The notes: a model not told the origin generated them from the letters alone. A DNA stretch of 64,000 bases from Pedobacter steynii (GCF_001721645.1 NZ_CP017141.1:124001-188000); one strand, 5' to 3'; positions 25,617 to 35,377 are shown, counted from the first letter of the stretch. Program-made: numbers and translations.

Positions 25617-25967
25617 ATGGCAGCCCGAAAAAAAAACTCAACCTATACCCGTAATGAAGAACACATCATTGAATGTGATCTTACCTATGCTGTCAACAAA
25701 ATCAATGGCAGATGGAAAATATTGATCATCAGCAAACTGGAATCGGGAAAAATGAGATTCGGGGAGCTAAAGAAAGAGTTCCCCTATATGACAGAGCGTA
25801 TGCTCAGCCTACAACTCCGGGCAATGGAACAGGACGGACTAGTTAAACGCACAGTTTATGCTGAAGTTCCTCCAAGAGTAGAATATGAACTTACGGAGAT
25901 GGCATTGGCATTCGGACCTATTTTTAAGCAATTGAGTGAATGGGGAGGTAAATACCGGCTTCCATGA
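25617..25967 (+). CDS. HxlR family transcriptional regulator
   Basis: A 116-residue winged-helix protein. 'ECDLTYAVNKINGRWKILI' is the HxlR entry motif (with Asn in place of the usual Gly). It is followed by 'KMRFGELKKEFPYMTERML' (helix-turn-helix), the wing 'VPPRVEYELTEMA' and a final dimerisation helix. HxlR regulators often sense aldehydes or redox state and control a divergent oxidoreductase; here the divergent neighbour is the SDR gene. It ends 1 base before the convergent beta-barrel gene. Confidence 0.9.
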   Translation: MAARKKNSTYTRNEEHIIECDLTYAVNKINGRWKILIISKLESGKMRFGELKKEFPYMTERMLSLQLRAMEQDGLVKRTVYAEVPPRVEYELTEMALAFGPIFKQLSEWGGKYRLP

Positions 25968-25968
25968 T

Positions 25969-28338
25969 TTACCTTCTATCCTCTTCTGAATTCGGATGGC
26001 TCGGTTTGTCATATTTGATTTTTCTGCTGCCCAACTTGTATTGTAATGACAGCCTAAAAAACCTAGGTTCCCAATAGTTGTAAAAATCTTGATTAATATG
26101 ATTTACCCGGGTAGAAAAACGCTCAGAATTAGACTTTAAGACATCCGAAATAGTCAGGCCCACATTAAGACTCTTTTGAAGTAATAAAAACTTCAGGCCC
26201 AGATCCAGATTATATTGTTTGCCATAAAATGCTTCTAACTCGATATTTGACGATTGATACCAGAAACTCAGTTCTGCTGAGACCGTTTTTGCTCCATTTA
26301 ACTGCATCTGGTTATTCATCATAAAATACCATCCTTTAAGCTTAGTGTCTGATATTGAACTAATTTTAGTCAGGTATTCTTTATAAAAGCCCTGCAGTTG
26401 CAGATTGGTTTCCAACCATCCGACTGCGCGGATTGATTTGGTTAACATTAGCTGATACAGGTGAGCATTCATATAATTTAAGGCCTGGTGAGCAACAACA
26501 TTACCCGGCTGAAAAACGGCGATCTGTTCAAAATTATCTTTGATATTCGAATAAGAAAAAGCAGTAATGAAGGTCTGATGAAAACTATGAGAAATATTCA
26601 GGTTATTGGTCACCGATGGCCTCAGGAAGGGGTTACCTTCCCAATAATCATAGGCATTAACATACGCCCGGAATGGGTTCAACAGCTTAAAACCAGGCCT
26701 GTTTATTCGTTTTCCATAAGTCAGATCGAAACTATTACTTTCATTCAGGTTATATCCTATACTCAAAGAAGGAAAGAACTGCAAATCATCTTTCCGGAAA
26801 GAAGTTTTGTGAATGGTTGCCGACAGCCCATTGATCTGTGTATATTCCATTCTTAACCCCAATTGAAATTTCCATTTGTCAAATGTCTTTTTAAGATCTG
26901 AAAATACCGCCTGTCTATTCTCTTTATACGTGGAAACCGGTGATTGCGAGGCATTAAAAACATTCTCATCATTTAGGCCTTCAAATATTTGCGAATTATT
27001 CCTCAAATCGATGAAAGTGGCCTTCCCTCCAACAGACAGCTCGTATCCGTCAAAAGGCACTTTGAACTCCGCATTAACGGTTAAAACAGCTAAATCTGTT
27101 CTGTTCTTGCTTCTGATTCCAGACTGGCTAAGCGGCTGAAGTACAACCGGGCTAAGGTAATTTTGACTCCACAGATTCTGACTTCTATTTTCCCCTCTGT
27201 CTAACCAGTCTGTCGCCATGGTTAGCGATTTCCCATCGGAATTAAAGCTATGTTTAAATTGAAAACCAACCGACGATTGGCTGCTTTTCCTATTTAGCGC
27301 AGCAATGCTATTACTTATGGAGTCCAGCTGGTTATTAAGCCCAAAAATATGGGTCTTAGAATCCGTCTTTTTAGCAGACTTTATGTTTGTATTTGAAAAT
27401 GTAAAACTCAGCTGCGTTTGATCAGAAAGACGATATTGAATATCCAGGCCTGAATTGAAGTTGCGGTTCTTATCGATCCCCGCTCCCTGGAGATGCCAGG
27501 TTTGATTCGTATAATAGGTATCAATCCCGTTTTTTTCCAGATCTGTCCCCGCAGCATAAGCCAGCCCCACATTGAGCTGCCATTTCCCTTTATTGAAAGC
27601 TAAGCTGGCCTGCTCATTAAAAGTTGCATACTGGTGTTGTCTATAACTCAGATTAACCGTTGCACTATAGCCTTCTTTGCTGTTTATTTTCGTAACGATA
27701 TTCAATACGCCACTGCTCCCCTGCGCATCATACTTTGCTGAGGGGCTGGTTACCACTTCAATTTTAGCGATGTCACTGGAAGAAATCGTTTTCAGAAAAC
27801 TTACTAAATCCTCCCCGGTTAACTGCAATATTTTATCATCTACAGTCACAATTACATCGCTCTTACCCATTAAACTGATTTGCTTCGAAGAGGTCTTTAT
27901 ACCCGGTGTTTTTCCGATCAGGGAAAAAGCATCAGCTCCCATTGCCGTTATACTGTTGGCGACATCTATCACATATTTATCAGGTTTTCTTGCAATGAGA
28001 TTTTTCCTTGAACTAATCACGACTTCGCTTAATTTGTGCGCAGTCTCTTCAAGTTCCAGATCTGCAATCGTGTCTTTAGATATGGAGAATGACACCTTTT
28101 TCCTTATAAAATTGAGGTCCTGAAAAAAAAGATCATAGTAACCAGTCTTGTTAATTTTCAATCTATAATTTCCCGAAGTATCTGTTATTGTCTGGGCAAC
28201 AAGAGATGAATCATGCTTAACAACTACATTTACAAAAGGAATTGGCATTTTATTCCGGTCTGAGACTTTACCTGAAATAAAGATTTGTGCAGATCCCGCA
28301 AGGGGAAACAGGAGCATGATGTAAAAAAGTAATTTCAT
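25969..28338 (-). CDS. TonB-receptor-like outer-membrane beta-barrel protein
   Basis: A 789-residue outer-membrane protein. A signal peptide ('LLFYIMLLFPLAGSAQIF') is followed by a carboxypeptidase-regulatory-like domain ('GKVSDRNKMPIPFVNVVVK', about 25-100), a plug-like region ('SLIGKTPGIKTSSKQISLMG') and a large C-terminal beta-barrel. This is the outer-membrane beta-barrel family 3 architecture, not a SusC protein, and no SusD is nearby. Ligand unknown. I used ATG 28338 rather than 28371 because the signal peptide begins there. The upstream LytTR gene may regulate it. Confidence 0.85.
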   Translation of the reverse strand: MKLLFYIMLLFPLAGSAQIFISGKVSDRNKMPIPFVNVVVKHDSSLVAQTITDTSGNYRLKINKTGYYDLFFQDLNFIRKKVSFSISKDTIADLELEETAHKLSEVVISSRKNLIARKPDKYVIDVANSITAMGADAFSLIGKTPGIKTSSKQISLMGKSDVIVTVDDKILQLTGEDLVSFLKTISSSDIAKIEVVTSPSAKYDAQGSSGVLNIVTKINSKEGYSATVNLSYRQHQYATFNEQASLAFNKGKWQLNVGLAYAAGTDLEKNGIDTYYTNQTWHLQGAGIDKNRNFNSGLDIQYRLSDQTQLSFTFSNTNIKSAKKTDSKTHIFGLNNQLDSISNSIAALNRKSSQSSVGFQFKHSFNSDGKSLTMATDWLDRGENRSQNLWSQNYLSPVVLQPLSQSGIRSKNRTDLAVLTVNAEFKVPFDGYELSVGGKATFIDLRNNSQIFEGLNDENVFNASQSPVSTYKENRQAVFSDLKKTFDKWKFQLGLRMEYTQINGLSATIHKTSFRKDDLQFFPSLSIGYNLNESNSFDLTYGKRINRPGFKLLNPFRAYVNAYDYWEGNPFLRPSVTNNLNISHSFHQTFITAFSYSNIKDNFEQIAVFQPGNVVAHQALNYMNAHLYQLMLTKSIRAVGWLETNLQLQGFYKEYLTKISSISDTKLKGWYFMMNNQMQLNGAKTVSAELSFWYQSSNIELEAFYGKQYNLDLGLKFLLLQKSLNVGLTISDVLKSNSERFSTRVNHINQDFYNYWEPRFFRLSLQYKLGSRKIKYDKPSHPNSEEDRR

Positions 28339-28455
28339 TTTATAGTGTTTTAGTCTTTCGATTCCGAGCAAACTAAACCATAATTAAATGTGCCTTAAAT
28401 TTTTTTATGCTGATATACTATGTTCTTATTTGGTTATCTGTTTTTCTTATTTATG

Positions 28456-28782
28456 TTATAGTAAAAACTTATTAAAAGTAGACAATAAGCATTCCTTATA
28501 ACTTTTTCCAATCGCAATTTTTACGTCTTTTAAAACAATATGATTGTCCTCAAACAGATCGACATTAGTCAAATTCACAATGTAAGAATTATGAACCCTC
28601 ATGAATTCATTTGGCAAATTGGCTATCAGATCTTTGAGTGACTTGTAATACACGTATTTCTTTTCGCTTACCGTTGAAATTTCCACATAATTCCCTAAGC
28701 CTTTTATGACTGTCACATCGTCAAAATATAACTTGATTAGCTTTTTGTCAGTTTTAATGAATGTGAATTTTTCATTCTTCAT
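28456..28782 (-). CDS. Stand-alone LytTR DNA-binding protein
   Basis: A 108-residue protein that is essentially one LytTR domain: 'DVTVIKGLGNYVEIST', 'YYKSLKDLIANLPNEFMRVH' and 'NSYIVNLTNVD'. It has no receiver or membrane segment, so it cannot be a phosphorylated response regulator by itself. It lies 117 bases upstream of the beta-barrel gene on the same strand and could be its regulator. Confidence 0.85.
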   Translation of the reverse strand: MKNEKFTFIKTDKKLIKLYFDDVTVIKGLGNYVEISTVSEKKYVYYKSLKDLIANLPNEFMRVHNSYIVNLTNVDLFEDNHIVLKDVKIAIGKSYKECLLSTFNKFLL

Positions 28783-28897
28783 AAAGGTGCCTAACCGTTT
28801 TATAGATCATGGTATTCAAATCCGGTCACCCATAAAAGTATAAAAAATTGCCGAAACAGTTTAATTCATGGATTTCACGAAACATACCATATAGAAG

Positions 28898-29431
28898 CTA
28901 ACGTGTTTTCGAAGGAAACCAGGCCATTGGAATATCCGCTTCAAATGAGTTGTTGCCATTACTGATCCTGTTTTCAAACCTTCCTTCTATTTTAAAGCCA
29001 AGGTTTTGATATAACTGAATCGCTTTTGAATTTGATTCCCTGGCAATGAGCTCAACCCTTAAAATATCTGGTCTGTTTAATTGAATATCGTCCAGCAAAG
29101 TTTGAAAAAGCTTTTTCCCTAAGCCCTTCCCCTGGTAGTCAGGATGTACAGCAACCGTCAACTCAGATAAGATATGTTTAAAGACACCTGGCTCCAGTTG
29201 ATAGCAATGAATTTCAGCTATAATTTCCTGTTCATCTGATGAATCAGTAACCACAAACTGTAATCCGTTTTCAAATGATTTATGGCTAAAGTTTTCGATG
29301 TAACTTTTGGTAATTTCTTTCTCTATCCGGGCAAGACCACCGATTTCCTTACTTACCGTTTTATAGAGTTCAAAAATCTGATCTGTGTCTTCAGGGCTTG
29401 CTTTTCTGATCATGAATTGAGTCGTCTTCAT
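28898..29431 (-). CDS. GNAT family N-acetyltransferase
   Basis: A 177-residue GNAT. The acetyl-CoA-binding stretch is 'ELTVAVHPDYQGKGLGKKLF' near residues 89-108, then 'RVELIARESNSKAIQLYQNL' and 'GFKIEGRFENRI', typical of RimI/phosphinothricin-type GNATs. Substrate unknown. It is followed by a 115-base gap before the LytTR gene. The 284 bases upstream of it (29432-29715) separate it from divergent rnr, and I see no gene or full-consensus promoter there. Confidence 0.87.
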   Translation of the reverse strand: MKTTQFMIRKASPEDTDQIFELYKTVSKEIGGLARIEKEITKSYIENFSHKSFENGLQFVVTDSSDEQEIIAEIHCYQLEPGVFKHILSELTVAVHPDYQGKGLGKKLFQTLLDDIQLNRPDILRVELIARESNSKAIQLYQNLGFKIEGRFENRISNGNNSFEADIPMAWFPSKTR

Positions 29432-29715
29432 TTTATAATAGTTCCGGATTTTATTAAAAAGATTTTAGAGATATGCCATAAATATGCTAATATTAAACAA
29501 GAATCAAAATCCCATTCCCTGGTTGAGATGGTGTTTAATTAAACCTTTTTAAAGTAATCGATTCTACGCTTTACCCATCAAATCATTCTTTTCCTCTTAT
29601 TTCCCGAATTCCACAGTCCAACTGTCATTTCAAATCCCTCTTAAACACATTTAACTAGGGTTTCAGTCAGTTTTTCAGTTCAAATTGTTACCTTCGAAAG
29701 ATTCATATCTATACT

Positions 29716-31845
29716 ATGGCAAAAAATAAATCATCTCATTTAGAACTCGTTTTAATACAATTAATTAGCGATGTTCTGGAGAAAAGCAATAAAGAGGCTT
29801 TAAATTACAAACAAGTCTCTGCAAAATTAAACATTACGGATGCCGCTTCAAAAGAAACCATCCTGGACATATTAAAACAACAGACACGTAAAGGAGTATT
29901 TGCAGAGCCTGAAAGAGGAAAGTTCCGCTTAAAAGACCTGAAGGTTTACCTTACAGGTAAAGTAGACATGACTGCTGATGGTTCAGCATTCATCATTCCC
30001 GACGATGAGTTCGAGAAAGACGTTTTTGTTTCTTCCAGAAAGCTGCACAATGCCCTGCATGGTGATAAGGTAAAAGTTTACATCTACGCTAAGAAAAGCG
30101 GACGTAAAAATGAAGGTGAAGTCGTGGAGATTATTGAACGCGCGAAGACCGACTTTATCGGGGTCATCAAGATTTCCGACCGTTTCGCTTTTGTCAACAT
30201 TGACGACCGCAAAATGATGCAGGACATCTTTGTTCCTTTGAGCGACCTTAACGGTGCTAAAAACGGACAAAAAGTACAGGTCAGCATTACCGACTGGCCG
30301 GATGGGGCTAAAAACCCGATCGGTAAAATCATTACGATCCTTGGTGAGCAGGGGGAAAATAATACCGAAATGAATGCCATCCTTGCGCAATATGGATTTC
30401 CGCTCAGCTTCCCACCAGAAGTAGAAAAAGAAGCCAATGCGATTCCTGAACAGGTAACGGAAGCAGAAATTGCCGGCCGTAAGGATTTCAGGAATACGGT
30501 GACCTTTACCATTGACCCTGCTGATGCAAAAGATTTTGATGATGCCATTTCCTTTAAAAAGCTGGAAAACGGCAATTATGAAATAGGTGTGCACATCGCT
30601 GATGTTTCTCACTATGTGAAACCCAACTCTCCCCTGGATAAAGAAGCTTATGGAAGGGCAACCTCAGTCTACCTGGTAGACCGGGTAATTCCAATGCTTC
30701 CTGAGCGTTTAAGTAATGGCGTATGCTCTCTTCGTCCGCATGAAGACAAACTTTGCTTTGCTGCAGTTTTCGAACTGGATGATAAAGCAAATATCATTAC
30801 CGAGTGGTTTGGAAGAACGGTCATCCATTCTAACAGACGTTTCAGTTATGAAGAAGCCCAGGAGGTTATCGAAACAAAAGAAGGCGATCACGCGGAAGAG
30901 ATCCTTAAACTGAATGAGCTTGCTTACATCCTGAGAGACCGTAAATTTAAAAATGGAGCGATCAGTTTTGAAAGTACAGAAGTAAAATTCAAGCTTGATG
31001 AGACGGGAAAACCTATTGGTGTTTTCGTAAAAGAACGTAAAGATGCCCATAAACTGATTGAAGATTACATGCTGCTGGCCAATAAAAAGGTTGCAGAGTT
31101 TATCGCCAAGAAAGGAAAAGGCAAACAGAAATATACATTTATCTACCGTTCACACGACTCTCCAAATCTGGAAAACCTGGGTAATTTCGCCCTGTTTGCC
31201 GCTCGCTTCGGATATAAGATCAACATGAAATCTGATAAAGACATCGCAAAATCGCTTAATTATCTGATGGAAGATGTTGAAGGCAAGAAAGAACAGAATG
31301 TGCTCACGCAACTGGCCATCCGTTCTATGGCAAAAGCCGTTTATACCACTAAAAAGACCAGCCATTATGGATTGGCATTTGACCATTATACCCACTTTAC
31401 CTCGCCTATCCGCCGTTACCCTGATGTGATGGTACACCGTCTCCTTGCCTCCTATCTGAACAATGAAAAGTCGGCCAACGCAGAAGAGTATGAGGTAGCA
31501 GCATCTCATTCTTCTTCTATGGAAAAACGTGCTGCAGATGCGGAACGTGCATCCATCAAATACAAACAGGCGGAATATCTGGAAGAAAATATTGGCAATA
31601 CTTTTCTCGGGATTATTTCAGGAGTTACGGAATGGGGAATGTATGTCGAACTGGTAGAGAACAAGTGCGAAGGTATGATTCGCCTGAGGGATTTATCAGA
31701 CGATTTCTATGTACTTGACGAAAAGAATTACTGCATCATCGGACAGCGCAAGAAAAAAACCTACCAGCTGGGTGATGAAGTACAGGTAAAAGTCAAAAAA
31801 GTAGACCTTTCAAAAAGACAAATAGATTTTTCTTTAATACAATAA
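29716..31845 (+). CDS. rnr: Ribonuclease R (3'-5' exoribonuclease)
   Basis: A 709-residue RNase II/R family exonuclease that degrades structured RNA. Domains in order: an N-terminal winged-helix-like segment (about 1-75), two cold-shock domains (about 75-225), the RNB catalytic domain with 'TIDPADAKDFDDAISF' (metal-binding Asp cluster near 262-277) and 'HFTSPIRRYPDVMVHR', and a C-terminal S1 domain ('GMYVELVENKCEGMIRLRDL'). It lacks the long basic tail of E. coli RNase R. It is followed 38 bases later by the prenyl synthetase. Confidence 0.95.
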   Translation: MAKNKSSHLELVLIQLISDVLEKSNKEALNYKQVSAKLNITDAASKETILDILKQQTRKGVFAEPERGKFRLKDLKVYLTGKVDMTADGSAFIIPDDEFEKDVFVSSRKLHNALHGDKVKVYIYAKKSGRKNEGEVVEIIERAKTDFIGVIKISDRFAFVNIDDRKMMQDIFVPLSDLNGAKNGQKVQVSITDWPDGAKNPIGKIITILGEQGENNTEMNAILAQYGFPLSFPPEVEKEANAIPEQVTEAEIAGRKDFRNTVTFTIDPADAKDFDDAISFKKLENGNYEIGVHIADVSHYVKPNSPLDKEAYGRATSVYLVDRVIPMLPERLSNGVCSLRPHEDKLCFAAVFELDDKANIITEWFGRTVIHSNRRFSYEEAQEVIETKEGDHAEEILKLNELAYILRDRKFKNGAISFESTEVKFKLDETGKPIGVFVKERKDAHKLIEDYMLLANKKVAEFIAKKGKGKQKYTFIYRSHDSPNLENLGNFALFAARFGYKINMKSDKDIAKSLNYLMEDVEGKKEQNVLTQLAIRSMAKAVYTTKKTSHYGLAFDHYTHFTSPIRRYPDVMVHRLLASYLNNEKSANAEEYEVAASHSSSMEKRAADAERASIKYKQAEYLEENIGNTFLGIISGVTEWGMYVELVENKCEGMIRLRDLSDDFYVLDEKNYCIIGQRKKKTYQLGDEVQVKVKKVDLSKRQIDFSLIQ

Positions 31846-31883
31846 CAATAAAACAGACACTACGGTAAATTCCATTGCAAAAA

Positions 31884-32852
31884 ATGTATACTCCTGCCCA
31901 ATTACAAGAAATTATAGAAAACGCTATTCAGAACATCCAGTATCCTGCTCATCCTGCGCGGTTATATCAACCGATCAGTTATATTATGAGTCTTGGAGGT
32001 AAAAGAATAAGACCAGCACTGGTATTAATGGCAGCCGACTTGTTTGGGGCAGACCTGCACCGGGCAATTCCCGCAGCGCTGGCGATAGAGACCTTTCACA
32101 ATTTCACATTGATCCATGATGACATTATGGACAATGCTCCTTTAAGAAGGGGTAAACAAAGTGTGCATGAAAAATGGGGTGTTAACAACGCCATTTTAAG
32201 CGGAGATGTGATGATGGTAGAATCCAATAAACACCTTTCTAAGCTGGATGCTTCGGTACTTAAGGATGCGCTTGACACCTTCAACACCACCGCACAGGGT
32301 GTATGTGAAGGCCAACAGCTGGATATGGAATTTGAAGAGCGTGAAGTGGTAAGTATTGAGGAATACATCAATATGATTCGCCTGAAGACAGCAGTATTGC
32401 TCGGCGGCGCGATGAAATTAGGTGCCCAGGTAGCGGGAGCAAGCCCAGAGGAAGCAGAGCAGCTTTACCAGTTTGGAGAAAATATCGGGATTGCTTTCCA
32501 GCTTCAGGACGACATTCTGGACGTTTATGGAGACCCGGAAAAATTCGGAAAACAAGTTGGGGGGGACATTATGGCAAATAAGAAGACTCTGCTCCTGTTA
32601 AAACTGAAAGAACTTGCCAGAGATTCAGATTTAGCGGAACTGGAAAAGCAAAGTGCAAATCAGAATTTTGACGATAAGATCCGGAATACCACCTTACTGT
32701 ACAACAAATATGACATCAGGGAACTGGCGAGCATAGAGATGAGAAATTACTCAGATAAAGCTTTTAACGCCCTCAGTAATTTAGCGGTCCCTGAAGAGCG
32801 TAAAAGAGAATTGATACTATTGTCTAATCAATTGATGAACAGAGAGCACTAG
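31884..32852 (+). CDS. Polyprenyl diphosphate synthase
   Basis: A trans-isoprenyl diphosphate synthase of 322 residues that condenses isopentenyl diphosphate onto an allylic starter, giving the side chain of menaquinone or a similar lipid. The first Asp-rich motif is 'HDDIMDNAPLRRG' near residues 80-92, and the second is 'QDDILDVYGDPEKFGKQ' near 208-224. 'GGKRIRPALVLMAAD' is the IPP-binding region. I take ATG 31884; a TTG at 31875 would add three residues. The chain length cannot be fixed from sequence alone. Possible operon with rnr. Confidence 0.92.
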   Translation: MYTPAQLQEIIENAIQNIQYPAHPARLYQPISYIMSLGGKRIRPALVLMAADLFGADLHRAIPAALAIETFHNFTLIHDDIMDNAPLRRGKQSVHEKWGVNNAILSGDVMMVESNKHLSKLDASVLKDALDTFNTTAQGVCEGQQLDMEFEEREVVSIEEYINMIRLKTAVLLGGAMKLGAQVAGASPEEAEQLYQFGENIGIAFQLQDDILDVYGDPEKFGKQVGGDIMANKKTLLLLKLKELARDSDLAELEKQSANQNFDDKIRNTTLLYNKYDIRELASIEMRNYSDKAFNALSNLAVPEERKRELILLSNQLMNREH

Positions 32853-32904
32853 CCGCTTTAAAAGCAGCTTAAAAGATCGACAAAGCAGCTGTAAGGAGAT
32901 GCAT

Positions 32905-33867
32905 TTAATCTTCCAGCAGCTGCTTTACTTTTTCGGAGGTCAGTGGCTTTACATAAAAGTCTTTGACACACATAAAGGATTTCGCCCTTAATCTTTCCCG
33001 GGGGTCTATCGACGAAGAAACAATAATCACATCAATAAATATGTTATGTTCTTCCATCATATGCAGAAATTTCCATCCATCAATCTCCGGCATATGCAGG
33101 TCAAGGAGGATTAAATCAGGATTGTTCTCTTTTATATACCCCAGTGCAACCTCAGGATCGTCAAAAAGCGCTATTTTTTTATCACTATGGTGTTTTTTAA
33201 TCAACATCTGATGCAACCTGTTTGTGATGACATCATCATCTACCAGAACGATATACTTATTCTCTCCTTTCTCATTTAAGGCATCAAACAGATCTGTATT
33301 CTCTTCCTGATGTAACATAGAATTCAGCATTTTGATGATTTCATCCAGTTTTAAGGCCTGCAGATTGATGTCACTGAGCAGCTGGCTGATCTTAAGGATA
33401 TCATAAGATTCCAATGGGTGATAATTAGTGATGGTGGAGAGGCTTAAGATATTGGTGATCGGGGCCCTTAATTCATGTGAAGTGAGGTGTGAGTACTCGC
33501 TTAGCATTTTCATGGATCCCAGCGTATCGGTATTGTTGATCAAGGTGCAGATGACCTGGTCTTCTTCCCCATCTTTTGATAAAGGGGTAAAGATAATCTG
33601 CAGAAAAAGATCATTTGATTTCTCTATAGCGAAGCGCTGTTCAATACTAAAACTACGGCCTTCAAAGCATCTCGCCAGTAGGTTTTGAAAATTCTTTCTG
33701 TATTTCTGAGCAATCATTTCCACAGCAGAATCCCCAATTGAGGGACTTTTAGCGAGAAAGCTTCCCAGATCGTTCTGAGGATCGATCTTGAAAAATGTTA
33801 CCTTATAATTTTTATCAATTAAGAAAAATGAACTGTTTGCGCACCCGCAAATCCTTCTAGTTGGCAT
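32905..33867 (-). CDS. PAS / H-box / receiver protein without an ATPase domain
   Basis: A 320-residue signalling protein. Residues 10-115 look PAS-like. Residues 124-185 form a two-helix dimerisation segment with the kinase H-box 'SHLTSHELRAPITNILSL' (His131). There is no N/G1/G2 ATP-binding domain. After a short linker a complete receiver follows (DDD at 210-212, phosphoacceptor Asp256 in 'DLILLDLHMP', Lys307). It therefore cannot autophosphorylate with ATP; it may be a phosphorelay intermediate or work with a separate kinase. The order is intact with no frameshift visible. It is convergent with the prenyl synthetase gene. Confidence 0.85.
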   Translation of the reverse strand: MPTRRICGCANSSFFLIDKNYKVTFFKIDPQNDLGSFLAKSPSIGDSAVEMIAQKYRKNFQNLLARCFEGRSFSIEQRFAIEKSNDLFLQIIFTPLSKDGEEDQVICTLINNTDTLGSMKMLSEYSHLTSHELRAPITNILSLSTITNYHPLESYDILKISQLLSDINLQALKLDEIIKMLNSMLHQEENTDLFDALNEKGENKYIVLVDDDVITNRLHQMLIKKHHSDKKIALFDDPEVALGYIKENNPDLILLDLHMPEIDGWKFLHMMEEHNIFIDVIIVSSSIDPRERLRAKSFMCVKDFYVKPLTSEKVKQLLED

Positions 33868-34074
33868 GTTTGACGTCTTTTATGCCATTAAATGAACATA
33901 AATGCGTATAAATACATTTTACCTCACATTCATTTCCTAGCTTTAGCATTAACATAATTAAACCTTATTTATTGTAACCTGATACTTTGACGAATTTTAT
34001 GGAGCTATAATTGCCTTACATTCAAAACAATTAACCCCCGTACTCATCACAAATCAACGAAATATATATTACTT

Positions 34075-34440
34075 ATGCAAGAAATTCTATCAAAGAAGGA
34101 TATTGGTGAAAGGATAAAGGATTTAAGATTAGACAATGGCCTTTCCCAGTCATTTATAGCTGAAATACTCCATTTATCCAGAAGCAATTACTCCCAAATA
34201 GAACTTGGAAACCAATACCCGTCCTTCCACACTTTACACAGTATTGCCAGATATTATAGCAAAAGTTACGAATGGCTTTTACATGGCAGTGGAGGAGAGA
34301 AAAGCGATGAACCTACAGCTAAGGTCGACCTGCTGATCAAAGATCTGGAGAGCACCTTAAAGAGCTTCACAGACTCGTTGGAAAAGCTGGAACAGGAATT
34401 AACGCAGATTAAGAACAGAAGAACTAAAACCGCATCATAA
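34075..34440 (+). CDS. XRE family helix-turn-helix regulator
   Basis: A 121-residue Cro/C1-type protein. Residues 10-70 form the HTH_3 domain: 'IGERIKDLRLDNGLSQSFIA', then 'LHLSRSNYSQIELGNQYPSF'. A C-terminal coiled coil ('LIKDLESTLKSFTDSLEKLE') probably mediates oligomerisation. Target unknown. The 207 bases upstream (33868-34074) hold no gene and must carry divergent promoters for this gene and the PAS protein; I found no exact consensus there. A bidirectional terminator follows. Confidence 0.85.
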   Translation: MQEILSKKDIGERIKDLRLDNGLSQSFIAEILHLSRSNYSQIELGNQYPSFHTLHSIARYYSKSYEWLLHGSGGEKSDEPTAKVDLLIKDLESTLKSFTDSLEKLEQELTQIKNRRTKTAS

Positions 34441-34445
34441 GCCCA

Positions 34446-34484
34446 TAAAAAAAGGCCACAACAAATGTTGCGGCCTTTTTTATA
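34446..34484. terminator. Bidirectional terminator between the XRE gene and rpmA
   Basis: An A-run, a stem (AAAGGCC at 34451-34457 pairs with GGCCTTT across a short loop, one internal mismatch), then a T-run. It has the symmetric form that works for both convergent genes: the XRE gene on plus and rpmA on minus. Confidence 0.85.
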
Positions 34485-34497
34485 TTTTAATATTTTA

Positions 34498-34923
34498 CTA
34501 TTCTGCCGGAGCTGCTTCTTCAGTAGCTTCAGATTTAGTTTCTTCTGCTTTAACTACTTTCTTTGCAGGTGCTTTTTTAGCCGGTGCAGCTTCTTCTTTA
34601 GCAGGAGCAGCAGCTTTTGCAGCTTTAGCTACAGGTGCTTTTTTCTCTGCTACTTCTTCAGTAACTACCGGTAAAGGCAAGATAGAAACATATGATTTGT
34701 TATCTTGTTTCTTTTTGAAGATTACGGTACCATCAACCAAAGCGAATAAAGTATGGTCTTTACCAATACCTACTCCTTTATCTGGATGATGTTTAGTACC
34801 ACGCTGACGTACAAGAATGTTTCCAGCGATAGCTATCTGACCACCAAAAATTTTAATACCTAAGCGTTTACTATGCGATTCACGTCCGTTTCTCGAACTA
34901 CCGGCTCCTTTTTTGTGTGCCAT
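34498..34923 (-). CDS. rpmA: 50S ribosomal protein L27 with a C-terminal extension
   Basis: The first 85 or so residues are a normal L27: '[20 protein letters not shown]' at the peptidyl-transferase-reaching N-terminus, then '[19 protein letters not shown]' and '[13 protein letters not shown]'. The protein then continues for about 55 residues of Ala/Lys/Glu/Pro-rich low-complexity sequence ('[18 protein letters not shown]'), giving 141 residues instead of about 85-90. The reading frame is intact and terminates just before the shared terminator. It lies downstream of rplU in one operon. Confidence 0.95.
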   Translation of the reverse strand: MAHKKGAGSSRNGRESHSKRLGIKIFGGQIAIAGNILVRQRGTKHHPDKGVGIGKDHTLFALVDGTVIFKKKQDNKSYVSILPLPVVTEEVAEKKAPVAKAAKAAAPAKEEAAPAKKAPAKKVVKAEETKSEATEEAAPAE

Positions 34924-34982
34924 CTTGTTTTATATTTTACAAATCACCTGATAATCCGGCAATTTTTTTGTTTAACAACTAA

Positions 34983-35294
34983 TTATAAACTGATACCAGA
35001 AATCTGGATTTTAGTGAAGTACTGGCGGTGACCATTTTTCTTTTTGTAACCTTTTCTACGTTTCTTTTTGAAAACGATTACTTTATCACCTTTTAAATGA
35101 GACACGATCTTAGCTGAAACCGAAGCACCTTTCAAAGTAGGAGCTCCTACTGTGATTTTACCACCATCTTCAACCAACAATACATTGTCAAATTCAATAC
35201 TAGCGCCTTCATCTCCTTGCAAACGGTGTACAAAAAGGTGCTGGTCTTTTGCAACTTTGAATTGCTGTCCTGCTATATTTACTATTGCGTACAT
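34983..35294 (-). CDS. rplU: 50S ribosomal protein L21
   Basis: A 103-residue ribosomal protein of normal length. '[18 protein letters not shown]' opens the beta-barrel, and the RNA-binding basic stretch '[19 protein letters not shown]' with 'FTKIQISGI' closes it. It heads the conserved rplU-rpmA operon, with 59 bases between the two genes. Confidence 0.96.
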   Translation of the reverse strand: MYAIVNIAGQQFKVAKDQHLFVHRLQGDEGASIEFDNVLLVEDGGKITVGAPTLKGASVSAKIVSHLKGDKVIVFKKKRRKGYKKKNGHRQYFTKIQISGISL

Positions 35295-35340
35295 TGTTAA
35301 ATAATTATTATTTTAAACTGTTTATTTTTTTATCGAGGTG

Positions 35341-35348
35341 CAAATATA
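35341..35348 (-). promoter_or_regulatory. -7 box of the rplU-rpmA promoter
   Basis: The minus strand reads TATATTTG, a perfect TAnnTTTG, 47 bases before the rplU start, so the leader would be about 40 bases. The -33 position has no exact TTG. Confidence 0.55.
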
Positions 35349-35377
35349 GAATTAATTATTCTAAATCCATAACAGAT

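Noticed and set aside
32880..32927. AAAGCAGCT / AGCTGCTTT inverted repeat after the prenyl synthetase as a terminator
   Set aside because: The loop is about 28 bases and the right arm lies inside the end of the convergent PAS/receiver gene; pairing is too weak to call.
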